Shown: one piece after another, positions 36,212 through 45,319 of the stretch
Layout: every line of letters begins with the position of its first letter
How positions within the stretch are numbered: position 1 is the stretch's first letter
From: Verrucomicrobiota bacterium
GTDB lineage: Bacteria > Verrucomicrobiota > Verrucomicrobiia > Limisphaerales > J093
Assembly (NCBI GenBank): GCA_022710935.1
Contig: JAKLFY010000020.1
Location: 1 to 64,000 of the forward strand
Direction of reading: 5' to 3'
DNA: 64,000 nucleotides
Translations under genes and position numbers: made by a program
The notes under the pieces: model-generated
What the model was told of the DNA's origin: nothing
What the model saw: only the letters and a program-made list of their open reading frames with translations
Databases searched by the model: none

Positions 36212-37726
36212 ATGAGCAGTCCCGTTGCACCCCAGGCCAAGCATATCGGGCTGATCGTGAATGTCTCGGGGTTGGGCGCGGTGCATCTGTTGCAGGCGCT
36301 CGCGCACAATCCCGAGACGACCCTCTACCAGACCGATCATTCCGGCATTGTGGTGAAGGTGTTCGATCTGAGCTGCGGGCGACCGGACGAGATCGGCTAT
36401 GGGCCGTACCTGAACTTTCAGGCGGAGCTGGCGAATTTCGAGGAGGTGCATCGTCTCGAGGGTTTGCGCGCGTACGTGCCGGCCTACTACGGGGCGAACA
36501 CCGACTACGATGCGAAGTACGCGTTCATCGCGATGGAGTATCTGCAGGGACAGAATCTCCGGTCGTGGGCGGAAGAGGCCGCCGAGCGCGGGTACGGTCC
36601 GGAGGCGCTCGACGATCTTCGTCGCGCGACGCACGAAGTGTTCGCGATCCTGGATTTGTTTCATCAGCACAATCTGCTGATGATCGACTTCAAGCCGGAC
36701 AACGTGATCCGGCTCGATGACGGCAGCGTGAAGCTGGTGGACTTGGGCGCCTTCTTCACCACGCGGCATCGGAGCGAAGTGAGCAAATTCGTCTACGCCG
36801 CGACGCCCGACCACGCCGAGGTGCTCATCGATGCCTCGAACCTTCAGGCTGGCGTCCCGCTCACGGTGGCGTCGGACATCTTCTCGTCCGGCGTGGCGCT
36901 GTTCGAGATGGCGACGGGCGACTCGAGGCTCGCCCTGGATCCGGGCACCGCGGACGAGATGCTGGGGATGCCGTCCATTTTTCTGTTTCGCGATTCGCAG
37001 ATCAAGGACGTGTGGCGCGCGTTTCCCCACTTGCACGATGCCCTGCCGCTGGTGCGAACCCAGCTCGAACAGAGGCGCCTGCTCTTCTCCGAGGTTTGGC
37101 ACCTTCTCAAGGCGTATGTCGCCGCCCGGGTCTCGGATTGGGAAACGCTCCCGCCCGACCAGCAGGACCAGATCCTGCTCTCGACCGGCACGACGTTCAT
37201 CATGGAACAGCTTCCGACCCCTTTGACCTGGATGGCCGCGGCCATCTCACGTGCCACGATCCTCCGGAGTCTCCGGGTGCGCGACCTGCGGGCGCTGGTG
37301 CAACTCCTCGGCAATCCCGCGCCCGACCACGTGCTCGCGGACGTCGTCGAACACAATTGTCTGGTCCGCCACCTGCGCGAACTCGGGCTCGAGACCGAGT
37401 TCGCCGCGCGCCTCAACACGTGGGAAGTCCGCCGCGACCTCCAGTCCGGCCACTTCGCCATTGCCGCGCCGCTGGCGGCGCGCGAGGTCGCGGACAATGC
37501 CCGTTTCGTCCACCTGCGCCAGACGCACAGCGACGGGGAAGGCCACACCTTCTGGCACGCCGTGGACGAACTCGATGCGGACGCGGCGGGCAAGGGGAAG
37601 GCGAATCTCGCCCTTCTCCGGAACGATCATCACGCCTGGATCGGCTCCGCGACCGATCGGCGCTCGCCTTCTGGAGCCCATCCGGGCGCGGTTGTGCCAA
37701 GGGGTGCTTCGACTCGCAAGCAATGA
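36212..37726 (+). CDS. Divergent protein kinase-like protein
   Basis: The 504-residue protein starts at ATG 36212. A Ser/Thr-kinase-like fold spans about 25-290: the VAIK-type lysine is in IVVKVFDL (about 48), the hinge in FIAMEYLQGQNL, the catalytic loop reads MIDFKPDNV (about 150-158) instead of HRDxKxxN, and the metal loop is VDLGAF instead of DFG. Asp, Lys and Asn of the catalytic loop are kept, so activity is possible despite loss of HR and of a clear glycine-rich loop. A later helix carries SDIFSSGVALFEMATG (APE-to-DxWSxG region). Residues 300-504 are helical and unassigned. It lies 144 bases upstream of an adenylate cyclase gene on the same strand. Confidence 0.75.
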   Translation: MSSPVAPQAKHIGLIVNVSGLGAVHLLQALAHNPETTLYQTDHSGIVVKVFDLSCGRPDEIGYGPYLNFQAELANFEEVHRLEGLRAYVPAYYGANTDYDAKYAFIAMEYLQGQNLRSWAEEAAERGYGPEALDDLRRATHEVFAILDLFHQHNLLMIDFKPDNVIRLDDGSVKLVDLGAFFTTRHRSEVSKFVYAATPDHAEVLIDASNLQAGVPLTVASDIFSSGVALFEMATGDSRLALDPGTADEMLGMPSIFLFRDSQIKDVWRAFPHLHDALPLVRTQLEQRRLLFSEVWHLLKAYVAARVSDWETLPPDQQDQILLSTGTTFIMEQLPTPLTWMAAAISRATILRSLRVRDLRALVQLLGNPAPDHVLADVVEHNCLVRHLRELGLETEFAARLNTWEVRRDLQSGHFAIAAPLAAREVADNARFVHLRQTHSDGEGHTFWHAVDELDADAAGKGKANLALLRNDHHAWIGSATDRRSPSGAHPGAVVPRGASTRKQ

Positions 37727-37739
37727 ACCATATAGAGCG

Positions 37740-37822
37740 TCAGAAGTTCCGCCGCGTGAGGGCACGCGGCCTACAGGCTTGTCGGCCGGGTCCCCTGACC
37801 CGGCGCCCCTGACCCGGCGCTG
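37740..37822. repeat. GTAGGCC palindromic repeats between kinase and cyclase genes
   Basis: CCGCGTGAGGGCACGCGGCC-TACA near 37752-37775 and GCCGGGTCCCCTGACCCGGC near 37786-37805, followed by a partial second CCCCTGACCCGGCGC. These are the same families as at 1-172 and 3570-3755. Confidence 0.8.
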
Positions 37823-37870
37823 CATCATTGATGTCGCCCTGTAGAGCAACGACCAAACCGTGGCCCACTC

Positions 37871-39985
37871 ATGCAATTGCGCAGTTTCCGGACGGTGATG
37901 GCGACGCTGATGGTCGTGCTGGTGACGGCGACCGTCGGCCTGCTGGTGTTTGTCCAGGCCCAGCTCTTTCGGCGCAGCGTGATGACGCTGGCGGACAAGA
38001 TCATGGAGCAGACGCTCGGGCGCGTCGAGTTGCGCGTGCAGCAGTTGTTCAACCAGGCCACGGCGATCGGTCAGCAAACGCTGCGGCTGATTCAGGACGC
38101 GGATTCCGCCCAAGGCGACTTCACCCTACTCGAGAACTTCTTGGCCAAGTCGCTCGAGGTGCATCACGCGTTGACCTCGGTCGGAGTCGCCATTGCGGAC
38201 ACAGGCGAGTACATCGTTGCCGAGCGCCTTGCGGAGGGCGCCATTCGGGTGCGCGAAGTGCTGCAGGATGCGCGAAAGCAGGTTCGTGTGGCGGACTGGC
38301 AATGGCAGGGATCGCAACGGCTGTTCCTTGGCGCCCCTTCCTGGGATGGCTACGATCCGCGGGAGCGCCCGTTTTACCGGCTGGCGCGGGAACGGAAGGC
38401 GGCGGTCTGGACCGAGGCGTACCCGTTCTGGCGGGATCCGAACCAACCGCCGACCCTGGGGTTTTCCTATGTGGCGCCCTGGTACGATGCCAAGGGGGAC
38501 CTGGTGGGCGTAGTCAACGCCGATTTCGAACTGGAATCGGTCTGTGCCTTCCTTGCATCTTTGCAGGAGGAGCTGGCCGGATTCGCCATTGTGATCGAAC
38601 GAACGTCGGACAACCATTTTCGACTGATCGCCCATCCGCGTCCGGAGTTCCTGTTCGATGCCAGCAGGACCAACCTGGTCTCGAACCGGGCGGAGGTTGA
38701 GGATCCGGTGGTGCGGACGTATGTGAGTGCCCTGGCCGAGGACCTCGAACACTTGGGATCCGCGGAATACGGGCGCCGATTCCGGGTGGATGGCGATTGG
38801 TATTTGGGCGGGTTCCGCAGCCTCGAAGACCCGCGCAAGCCGCCCTGGGTGATTGCCATGATGGTGCCTCGCAAGGCGATCACCGGCGACATCGTGCGCA
38901 ACGCGATCTGGAGTCTTGCGGCCTCGCTGGGCTGCCTGGGTCTTGCCCTGACGGCGTCCTTCTGGTTTGCGCGGCGGATGGCGCGTCCGCTTCAGGAGCT
39001 CAGCGGGGAAGCCGAGAGGATGGGGCGTCTCCATTTCGAGTCGGGCAGCTCGGTTCCCAGCTCGATTCGCGAGGTCCGCCAATTGCAGCAGTCCATGTCC
39101 GAAATGAAGGCCAGCCTCCGGTCCTTCCGTAAATACGTTCCGGCCGATCTCGTCCACGAACTCATCGCGACCGGACGCGAAGCGCGGCTGGGCGGCCAGC
39201 ACGAGGTGCTCACCATCCTGTTCTCGGACATTAGCGAATTCACGGCCATTTCCGAGGCTCTGACGCCCCAGGCCCTGGTCGAGCAGATGGGCCAGTATCT
39301 CCTGGTCGTCAACGAGGTTTTTCATGCCCATCGCGGCACGGTGGACAAATACATCGGGGACGGCGTCATGGCCTTCTGGGGCGCGCCGCGGCCCAATCCA
39401 CACCACGCGGCCGACGCCTGCCGGGCGGCCTGGCGTCTCCAGGAACGACTCGATGGGTTGGCGCGGCAATGGCAGGCTGAGGGCAAACCCCAGTGGCGCA
39501 CCCGCATGGGCTTGCACACAGGCGGGGTCGTCGTCGGCAATATCGGCAGCGAAAACCGGATGAACTACACGCTCATCGGCGATGCGGTGAATCTTGCCAG
39601 CCGCATCGAGGGCCTGAACAAGTATTTCGGCACGCGCATCCTCATCAGCGAGGGTACCCTCGAGTCGGCCGCCCCCGCCATCCTGGCGCGTCCGGTCAGC
39701 CGAGTGGTGGTCAAGGGCAAGATGCGCGGGGTGCTGGTCCATGAGTTGACGGGGTTGGCGGGGGAAGTGGGCCCGGAGCAACGGGAACTGGCGGACGGGA
39801 CCGCGTCGGCTTTTGCGCTATTCGAGGCGCGAGACTTCGCCCGGGCGCGTGAGGCTTACCAGGCGATTCTCGGGTCGCATCCGGGCGATCCGGTGGCGCG
39901 TTGGATGGCCGCCCGGTGCGCGGAACTCGAGCGCTCGATCGAGGGCGAGGGTGTCGACACCATGTTGAGGGTGAGCGGGAAATGA
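37871..39985 (+). CDS. Membrane adenylate cyclase with Cache and HAMP domains
   Basis: The 704-residue protein has TM1 (LMVVLVTATVGLLVFVQAQ, about 13-31) and an extracytoplasmic Cache-type sensor about 35-330, with YDPRERPFYRLARERKAAVWTEAY-type landmarks (PRERPFY). TM2 is near 340-362 (SLAASLGCLGLALTASFWF), with HAMP about 363-415. A class III cyclase domain spans about 430-620: LFSDISEFT and YIGDGVMAF hold the metal aspartates, VDKYIGD the purine-selecting Lys, and YTLIGDAVNLASRIEG Thr in place of Asp (class IIIb), with Asn and Arg. A C-terminal TPR-like helix pair (FEARDFARAREAYQAIL) follows. It produces cAMP in response to an unknown periplasmic ligand. Confidence 0.93.
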   Translation: MQLRSFRTVMATLMVVLVTATVGLLVFVQAQLFRRSVMTLADKIMEQTLGRVELRVQQLFNQATAIGQQTLRLIQDADSAQGDFTLLENFLAKSLEVHHALTSVGVAIADTGEYIVAERLAEGAIRVREVLQDARKQVRVADWQWQGSQRLFLGAPSWDGYDPRERPFYRLARERKAAVWTEAYPFWRDPNQPPTLGFSYVAPWYDAKGDLVGVVNADFELESVCAFLASLQEELAGFAIVIERTSDNHFRLIAHPRPEFLFDASRTNLVSNRAEVEDPVVRTYVSALAEDLEHLGSAEYGRRFRVDGDWYLGGFRSLEDPRKPPWVIAMMVPRKAITGDIVRNAIWSLAASLGCLGLALTASFWFARRMARPLQELSGEAERMGRLHFESGSSVPSSIREVRQLQQSMSEMKASLRSFRKYVPADLVHELIATGREARLGGQHEVLTILFSDISEFTAISEALTPQALVEQMGQYLLVVNEVFHAHRGTVDKYIGDGVMAFWGAPRPNPHHAADACRAAWRLQERLDGLARQWQAEGKPQWRTRMGLHTGGVVVGNIGSENRMNYTLIGDAVNLASRIEGLNKYFGTRILISEGTLESAAPAILARPVSRVVVKGKMRGVLVHELTGLAGEVGPEQRELADGTASAFALFEARDFARAREAYQAILGSHPGDPVARWMAARCAELERSIEGEGVDTMLRVSGK

Positions 39986-40135
39986 GCCGAGGCCCGGGGC
40001 GGGGAGCCACGGACGGAACATGGATGGAACAGGGACTCAACATGGGGGGTGCTCAATCCGTGATCAATCCGTGGTTCTCGGATGCCGGCGCTTTGGGCTG
40101 TTTACGCGGGGGGGCCGACCTGCTTGAATTGGCGC

Positions 40136-40642
40136 ATGGGATTGCCGTACAGGATTTCGACGCTCCTCTACTGTTTCGATGTCGAGGATCGCGTGTTGTT
40201 GATCGAGCGGGCGCAGGAACCGAACTGCGGCCAGTGGAGCCCGTGCGGCGGCAAGCTCGAGACCGGCACGGGCGAGTCTCCGTATGCGTGCGCCTGCCGG
40301 GAGGCGTTCGAGGAATTGGGCCTGTCGATCGAGCCCGCGGATCTGCACCTGACGGGTCTGGTCAGCGAGTGCGGGTACCAGGGGCAGGCGCATTGGTTGA
40401 TGTTCCTGTTCGAGGTGAAACCCCGGTTGCGGGCGCTGCCGGCGCCAATTCGGGAGGGCCGGTTTCAGTTCTTCCCCCGGTCCGAGCTGGGCTGCCTGGA
40501 ACTGCCGCGAACGGATCGCGAGCGAATCTGGTCGTTGTTCTGGGAGCACCGGGGCGGGTTCTTTGCCGCGCATTGCCGCACGAGCGCCGAGGATCGCGAC
40601 GCCTGGACCGTCGAGGAATCGCTGCCTGGCCAGAATCCTTGA
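40136..40642 (+). CDS. Nudix hydrolase
   Basis: ATG 40136 gives 168 residues starting MGLPYRISTLLYCFD; upstream in-frame starts add unconserved sequence. The Nudix box is recognisable as GGKLETGTGESPYACACREA followed by FEELGL (about 38-63), with REAFEELGL intact and two extra residues between the first Gly and Glu. The surrounding fold (WSPCGGKLE, LMFLFEV) resembles MutT/NUDT1-type nucleotide diphosphate hydrolases. Substrate unknown. The stop codon lies in the left arm of a long inverted repeat. Confidence 0.85.
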   Translation: MGLPYRISTLLYCFDVEDRVLLIERAQEPNCGQWSPCGGKLETGTGESPYACACREAFEELGLSIEPADLHLTGLVSECGYQGQAHWLMFLFEVKPRLRALPAPIREGRFQFFPRSELGCLELPRTDRERIWSLFWEHRGGFFAAHCRTSAEDRDAWTVEESLPGQNP

Positions 40643-40704
40643 CCCATGAGACCTCTTGCCGACAAGTCCGGTGCGTCTGCTGCGTTCAAGGGGTCAAGGA
40701 TTCT
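40632..40704. repeat. 14-bp perfect inverted repeat spanning the Nudix stop codon
   Basis: AGAATCCTTGACCC (40632-40645) and GGGTCAAGGATTCT (40691-40704) are exact complements separated by 45 bases. The left arm contains the Nudix TGA. It could form a hairpin in the mRNA 3' end, but the long loop and lack of a T-run argue against a simple terminator. Confidence 0.6.
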
Positions 40705-40828
40705 CCGGGGCGAGGACTTCGGCGCGCTCAGCCACGACGCGCGGGAGAGGGGGGCGGGGAAACATGCGGTGCGTTCATGGTGCCGATGATGGGGATTGGT
40801 CTGAGGCGGAGCTTCGTCCAAGCTGAAC

Positions 40829-41311
40829 ATGCCACCGGATCCGCTCATTGATCTGCAAAGCGACGCGCATTTCATGGGAGAGGCATTGCGTCAGGCCCGG
40901 CGCGCCTACGCGCAGGGGGAGGTGCCCGTGGGCGCGGTCGTGGTGCGGGGAGGTCGGATGATTGCGCGGGCTTTCAACCAGGTCGAGCTGCTCAAAGACG
41001 CGACGGCTCATGCGGAGATGCTGGCGGTCACTCAGGCGCAGGCGGCGGTGAGTGACTGGCGATTGACGGACTGCACGCTCTACGTCACCAAGGAACCATG
41101 TCCGATGTGTGCCGGGGCGCTGGTGCACGCGCGGGTGCAGCGGGTTGTCTACGGTGCGGGCGATCCGAAGGCCGGCGCGGCAGGCGGTGTGATGAACATC
41201 CTTCAGTTCCCTTCGCTCAATCACCGGTGCGAAATCACCGGCGGGGTGCGGGCCGACGAGTGCCGGCGGCTCTTGCAGAGCTTCTTCGCCGAACGGCGCG
41301 CCGAGCGTTAG
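40829..41311 (+). CDS. tadA: tRNA-specific adenosine deaminase
   Basis: It deaminates A34 of tRNA-Arg(ACG) to inosine. The 160-residue product has the zinc-deaminase motifs HAEMLAV (His and catalytic Glu, about 69-72) and KEPCPMCAGALVHARV (two Cys ligands, about 90-95), plus DPKAGAAGGVMNIL, which distinguishes TadA from cytidine deaminases. Start ATG 40829 gives the usual length. Its stop codon is the first base triplet of the 154-bp dispersed repeat copy B. Confidence 0.95.
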   Translation: MPPDPLIDLQSDAHFMGEALRQARRAYAQGEVPVGAVVVRGGRMIARAFNQVELLKDATAHAEMLAVTQAQAAVSDWRLTDCTLYVTKEPCPMCAGALVHARVQRVVYGAGDPKAGAAGGVMNILQFPSLNHRCEITGGVRADECRRLLQSFFAERRAER

Positions 41312-41464
41312 CGAGGCTGCGCCTCAGACCTGCGAGGCTTGTGAACGACTCGTGGCCGCGGGGTGGCAACCACGATCACCGGGACCCGACGCATCGCCAA
41401 GTGGCGCCGCCGCGCGGCGCAAAAACGTGACTCATTCAGCACGGATTCTGGAAAGGAAGTCACT
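41311..41464. repeat. 154-bp dispersed repeat, copy B
   Basis: Ungapped counterpart of 24276-24429, same orientation; identical blocks include CAGACCTGCGAGGCTTGTGA, ACGACTCGTGGCCGC and GGTGGCAACCACGATCACC. It starts at the last base of the tadA stop codon. No gene is seen in it or in the rest of the gap to 41577. Confidence 0.85.
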
Positions 41465-41577
41465 CTAGCCTGGATCGATCGGAGGCTGGGCGCTGAACCG
41501 GATCCGGCCTGGCCCGCATAGCAGTCCTCTTGCGAACTCTGACCGCCTTTTGCACCGTCGGGATGTGAGATATGCGG

Positions 41578-42240
41578 CTAGGCGGGCTTGAAACGAAGCT
41601 TGTGGATACGGGTGTACCAGGCGGCGAGGCGGTCGTGTTTCGTGGGCAGGCGGTAATGACCGGAATAGAGGAAATTCGCCAGCATGCCGTAGAGGTCGAA
41701 ATCGGCGAACAGCGGGCGCTCGCCGAGCAGGTAAGGGCGATGATAGAGCATTTGCTCGCACGGGCAGAGCCGCTTTTCGAGCTGCGCGAGGAGGTCCTGC
41801 TGCTGGGCCCGCCATTGGCTAAGGCAGCCCCGCCCGAACTTCCGCTCCTTGTGCCGGATGAAATCGAGCCATTCGCCCTTGGCCAGGTTTTCCCGGTAAT
41901 AGATGTCGTTGAGTTTGAAGCCGATTGCCTCGATGTCGTTTTCGAAGTAGCGCCAGAGCACACTTTGTGTGCCGTCCCATTCGGGCGGGAACAGCCCCAG
42001 CCCCAGCTTGGCATCGAGATATTTCGCAATGACTTGCGAATCGGCATCCGTCTCGAACACCACCGAGCGCCCGTCCCGGACGATCGGAACCTGGTAATAG
42101 CGATGCTTGGTCAGACGCCAGACCAGCGATCGGTCGCCGTTGGGGATGTTGACAACCCGATAGGGCGCGCGTGCGTAGTCGAGGATGCGGCGTTGGACCA
42201 GGCAGAACGGGCTGTAGGGGAGTTGTATGAGTTCGATCAT
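41578..42240 (-). CDS. Glutathione S-transferase family protein
   Basis: The 220-residue cytosolic protein has an N-terminal thioredoxin fold (about 1-80: LIQLPYSPFCLVQRRILDYA, then YYQVPIVRDG with the cis-Pro, then VFETDADSQVIAKYLD) and an all-helical C-terminal domain (YLLGERPLFADFDLYGMLANF). SPFC matches the Ser/Cys-type active-site start seen in bacterial GSTs. Substrate unknown. Stands alone on the minus strand. Confidence 0.85.
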   Translation of the reverse strand: MIELIQLPYSPFCLVQRRILDYARAPYRVVNIPNGDRSLVWRLTKHRYYQVPIVRDGRSVVFETDADSQVIAKYLDAKLGLGLFPPEWDGTQSVLWRYFENDIEAIGFKLNDIYYRENLAKGEWLDFIRHKERKFGRGCLSQWRAQQQDLLAQLEKRLCPCEQMLYHRPYLLGERPLFADFDLYGMLANFLYSGHYRLPTKHDRLAAWYTRIHKLRFKPA

Positions 42241-42472
42241 GGAGAGCCTTGACGTTCAACAGTTAAATGCGCCCGAGGACCGTGAACCGGCTTGCAGCCG
42301 TCCCAAAGACGGGTTGTTGCGTGCGGAAAATCGGGTGCGGCATTCGGCTGTGCGCGACCATCCACTGTGGGGAAATGCGAATGCCAACAACACGCTCCAA
42401 AACTACGTCCGGTCCACAGGCGCTGACAAGCCGAATTACCTCTCACCGACCCGCGTTGCCGGTCGGAACTCA

Positions 42473-44878
42473 TCACTCGCACCGAAGCGCCACCATCGGA
42501 TCGACTCGGGCCGCCCGGCGGGCGGGAAGGGAGCATGCCACCGACGCCACGACCAGGAGGAGCAAGGCGGCTGCTGCATACGTGGGGAGATTGAAGGGGC
42601 CGACCTCATACAATTGGCCTGCCAGCAAACGCAGCAGAGCGAGGTTCGCCGCGAGTCCCAGGATCATGCCGAGAACCACGGCACCCATGCCATGGCGCAC
42701 CACCAGCTTCAGGACATCAGAGCGTCGGGCGCCCAAAGCCATGCGGACGCCGATCTCGTGCGTGCGCTGCAGGACGCTGCAGGCCATGACGGCATAGATC
42801 CCTACGGCAGCCAGGGCGATCCCCAGCACTGAGAAGAGGGCGAAGAGCTGGCTGAGCAGACGCTGCGCCCAGCAGGAGCGGTTCACCACGTCCGGCATCG
42901 TGCGGAGGTTGGCCACCGGCAGGTCTGGATCCAGTTGATGGACCTCGTGACGCAGGGCGGCCGTGACGCTCGCCGGGTCGGCCACCGCCGTGCGCACGGT
43001 CATGGTGAGGTCGCCGAAGGGAACCTGCGCGTGCGGTAGGTAGAAGCCGGGCTCTTGCTTCTGACTGAATCCGTATTGTCTCGCCTCGCCCGCCACACCG
43101 ACGATTGTCATCCACCTCCCGGGATCGCTCGGATAGGCCAGCTTGATCCGGTGGCCGCGCGGGTCGTTGGTCGGAAAATAGCGCCGGGCAAAGGCGGCGT
43201 CGATGATGGTGGAGCCCGGAGCCTCGCCCGTGTCGATGTCGCTGAAGTCGCGTCCCTTGAGCAACGGGATTTCGAGGGTTCGGAAGTACGCGGGGGTGAC
43301 GACTCGCACCGGCCCATACGGCACTTCGGAGGGCCGGAGAGCCTCCTGGCCCTCGACGGTATAGATGTTGGCCCAATGGTTGTCTCCGAACGGCAGATGG
43401 GAGATGCCGGCGGCGGCCTGGACGCCCGGCACGTGGCTCAGGCGCTCGCACAAGCTGCGATAAAAAGCCGTCCGGTGGCTCGCGTCGGCGTACTTCTCCG
43501 GCGGCAACGACACGTCGAACACGACGACCCGCTCGGGATTGAAACCCGGATCGACCTGGAGGAGCCGGAGGAAACTCACGGTCATCAGACCCGCCCCGCT
43601 CAAGAGCACTACGGCCAGGGCGACTTCGGCCACCACCAACGCCCTGCGCAGGCGAGACGGAGCGTGGCCGCCAGTCGCGCTGCGGGCGTTGTCCTTGAGG
43701 GTCTCGGTCAGGTCCGCTCGCGCCGCACCCCAGGCCGGTGCCAGTCCGAAGAGCACGCTGGTGACCGTGGCGACGGCGAGCGTGAACGCCAGCACGCGTC
43801 CGTCGACGCTGAACTGCATCCAGAACGGAACATCGACGGGGATGACGGCCAGAAACGCGTCCACACCCCAGCGCGCCAGCGCCAGGCCGATCAGGGCGCC
43901 TGCCCCGCTCAACAGGAAGCTCTCGATGAGCAGTTGCCGGATGGTCCGCCAGCGCGTGGCGCCCAGAGCTGCACGGATGGCGAATTCCTTTCGGCGCGAC
44001 AGGGCGCGTGCGAGAAGAAGGTTGGCCACGTTGGCACACGCGATGGCCAGGACGAAGCTCACCGCCCCCAGGAGCAGCCAGACCCTCACCGACCACTCGT
44101 CCACCCAGTAATCCCGCAGCGGGCCGAGCGTCGCGCCGACATGCGTGTGGGTCTTGGGATGCGCCCCAGCGATGCGTCGGGCAATCGTGTTCAGCTCGGC
44201 GCCCGCCTGATCGAGGGTGACCCCGGGTTTGAGGCGCGCCAGGCCTTTATAGAGATGGCTCGGTCGCTGCGATTCCGGGGCGTCGACGACCAGCGGTGTC
44301 CACAACTGCGCCGCCTCGGGGAACGCGAACCCGGGGGGCATGATGCCGACAACCGTGTGGCTGCGCCCGTCGAGGGTGAGCGTCAGACCGGCTAGGTCCG
44401 CATCACCACCGAAACGCTGTTGCCACAGACCGTGGCTGAGGATCGCGACCGGTGCCGCTCCCGGTTGGTCTTCGTCGCTCGTGAACTGACGTCCCAGCAT
44501 CGGTTGAACCCCCAAGAGGGAGAACAGGCTCGCCGTGACCACCGCGCCTTCCACCCGCACGGGTTCCGCCCGCCCGGTGAGGGTGAACACCCTTTCCCCC
44601 TGAAGCCCGAGGTCCGCGAAGACCGTGTTCTGCGCCTTCCAGTCCAGGTAATCCGGATAGGAGAGGGACATGCGTTTGACCCCTTTCGGCAGATTGTTTT
44701 CAAAGAGGAACACCAACCGTTCAGGGTCATGGAACGGCAGCGGGCGCAACACCACGCCATTGGCTATGCTGAAGATCATCGTGTTGACGCCGATGCCCAG
44801 GGCGAGCATGAGCACGGCCACGGCGGTGAAACCGGGGTTCCGACGGAGTTGGCGGAGAGCGAAGCGAAGATCGTGCAT
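42473..44878 (-). CDS. MacB/FtsX-type ABC permease (ADOP-like), permease 1
   Basis: ATG 44878 gives the family start [20 protein letters not shown]; the 801-residue product has TM1 (AVAVLMLALGIGVNTMIFSI), a MacB periplasmic core domain about 50-260, an FtsX segment with three TMs about 280-410, a second core about 425-640 and a final three-TM FtsX block about 675-790. This duplicated-permease layout fits the acidobacterial 'ADOP' family. The landmark LGVQPMLGRQFTSDED is typical. It is the last of three related permeases downstream of an adaptor and an ATPase. Substrate unknown; macrolide, peptide or lipid export are all possible in the family. Confidence 0.9.
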   Translation of the reverse strand: MHDLRFALRQLRRNPGFTAVAVLMLALGIGVNTMIFSIANGVVLRPLPFHDPERLVFLFENNLPKGVKRMSLSYPDYLDWKAQNTVFADLGLQGERVFTLTGRAEPVRVEGAVVTASLFSLLGVQPMLGRQFTSDEDQPGAAPVAILSHGLWQQRFGGDADLAGLTLTLDGRSHTVVGIMPPGFAFPEAAQLWTPLVVDAPESQRPSHLYKGLARLKPGVTLDQAGAELNTIARRIAGAHPKTHTHVGATLGPLRDYWVDEWSVRVWLLLGAVSFVLAIACANVANLLLARALSRRKEFAIRAALGATRWRTIRQLLIESFLLSGAGALIGLALARWGVDAFLAVIPVDVPFWMQFSVDGRVLAFTLAVATVTSVLFGLAPAWGAARADLTETLKDNARSATGGHAPSRLRRALVVAEVALAVVLLSGAGLMTVSFLRLLQVDPGFNPERVVVFDVSLPPEKYADASHRTAFYRSLCERLSHVPGVQAAAGISHLPFGDNHWANIYTVEGQEALRPSEVPYGPVRVVTPAYFRTLEIPLLKGRDFSDIDTGEAPGSTIIDAAFARRYFPTNDPRGHRIKLAYPSDPGRWMTIVGVAGEARQYGFSQKQEPGFYLPHAQVPFGDLTMTVRTAVADPASVTAALRHEVHQLDPDLPVANLRTMPDVVNRSCWAQRLLSQLFALFSVLGIALAAVGIYAVMACSVLQRTHEIGVRMALGARRSDVLKLVVRHGMGAVVLGMILGLAANLALLRLLAGQLYEVGPFNLPTYAAAALLLLVVASVACSLPARRAARVDPMVALRCE

Positions 44879-44934
44879 GGATTTGCGATTGGAGCGGAAC
44901 GTTGGCGCCGCCTGTATTGAGAAAGGGAGGTTAT

Positions 44935-45312
44935 ATGACCGAATCAGAGTTGAAGCAGCGGACTCGGCAATTCGCCTTGCGGGTGTTGAAACTCGTCCGC
45001 GCGTTGCCCAACACCCTCGAACCCCGTGCCATTGGCGGACAGTTGGTACGAAGCGGGACATCCGTGGGGGCGGACTATCGCGCGGCCTGCCGTGGGCGCT
45101 CGAAAGCCGAGTTCATCGCGAAGTTGGGCACTGTCGAAGGAGAGGCCGACGAGTCGGCCTACTGGATGGAGTTGATTGTTGACGGTGGCTTGCTGACAAC
45201 AGAGCGCATCGAGTCCCTGCATCAAGAGGCCAACGAACTCACTGCCGTCATGGCCGCCTCCCGGATTACGGCCGCGGGCGGCCCAATCGCAAATCGCAAA
45301 TCGCAAATCTGA
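44935..45312 (+). CDS. Four-helix bundle protein (S23-type)
   Basis: ATG 44935 is preceded by GGGAGG. The 125-residue product shows LVRSGTSVGADYRAACRGRSKAEFIAKL (landmark GTSVGADYRAACRGRS, about 42-57) and EADESAYWMELIVDGG, the hallmarks of the four-helix bundle family first seen in 23S rRNA intervening sequences. Function unknown. It is on the plus strand, opposite to the two permease genes that flank it. Its 3' end ends 8 bases before permease 2, and a broken duplicate of its last ~35 codons lies at the same position before permease 3. Confidence 0.9.
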   Translation: MTESELKQRTRQFALRVLKLVRALPNTLEPRAIGGQLVRSGTSVGADYRAACRGRSKAEFIAKLGTVEGEADESAYWMELIVDGGLLTTERIESLHQEANELTAVMAASRITAAGGPIANRKSQI

Positions 45313-45319
45313 AATCCCC

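Noticed and set aside
42241-42472. Small gene between the GST-like gene and permease 1
   Set aside because: Frames present have no ribosome-binding site, no family features and overlap the permease 3' end.
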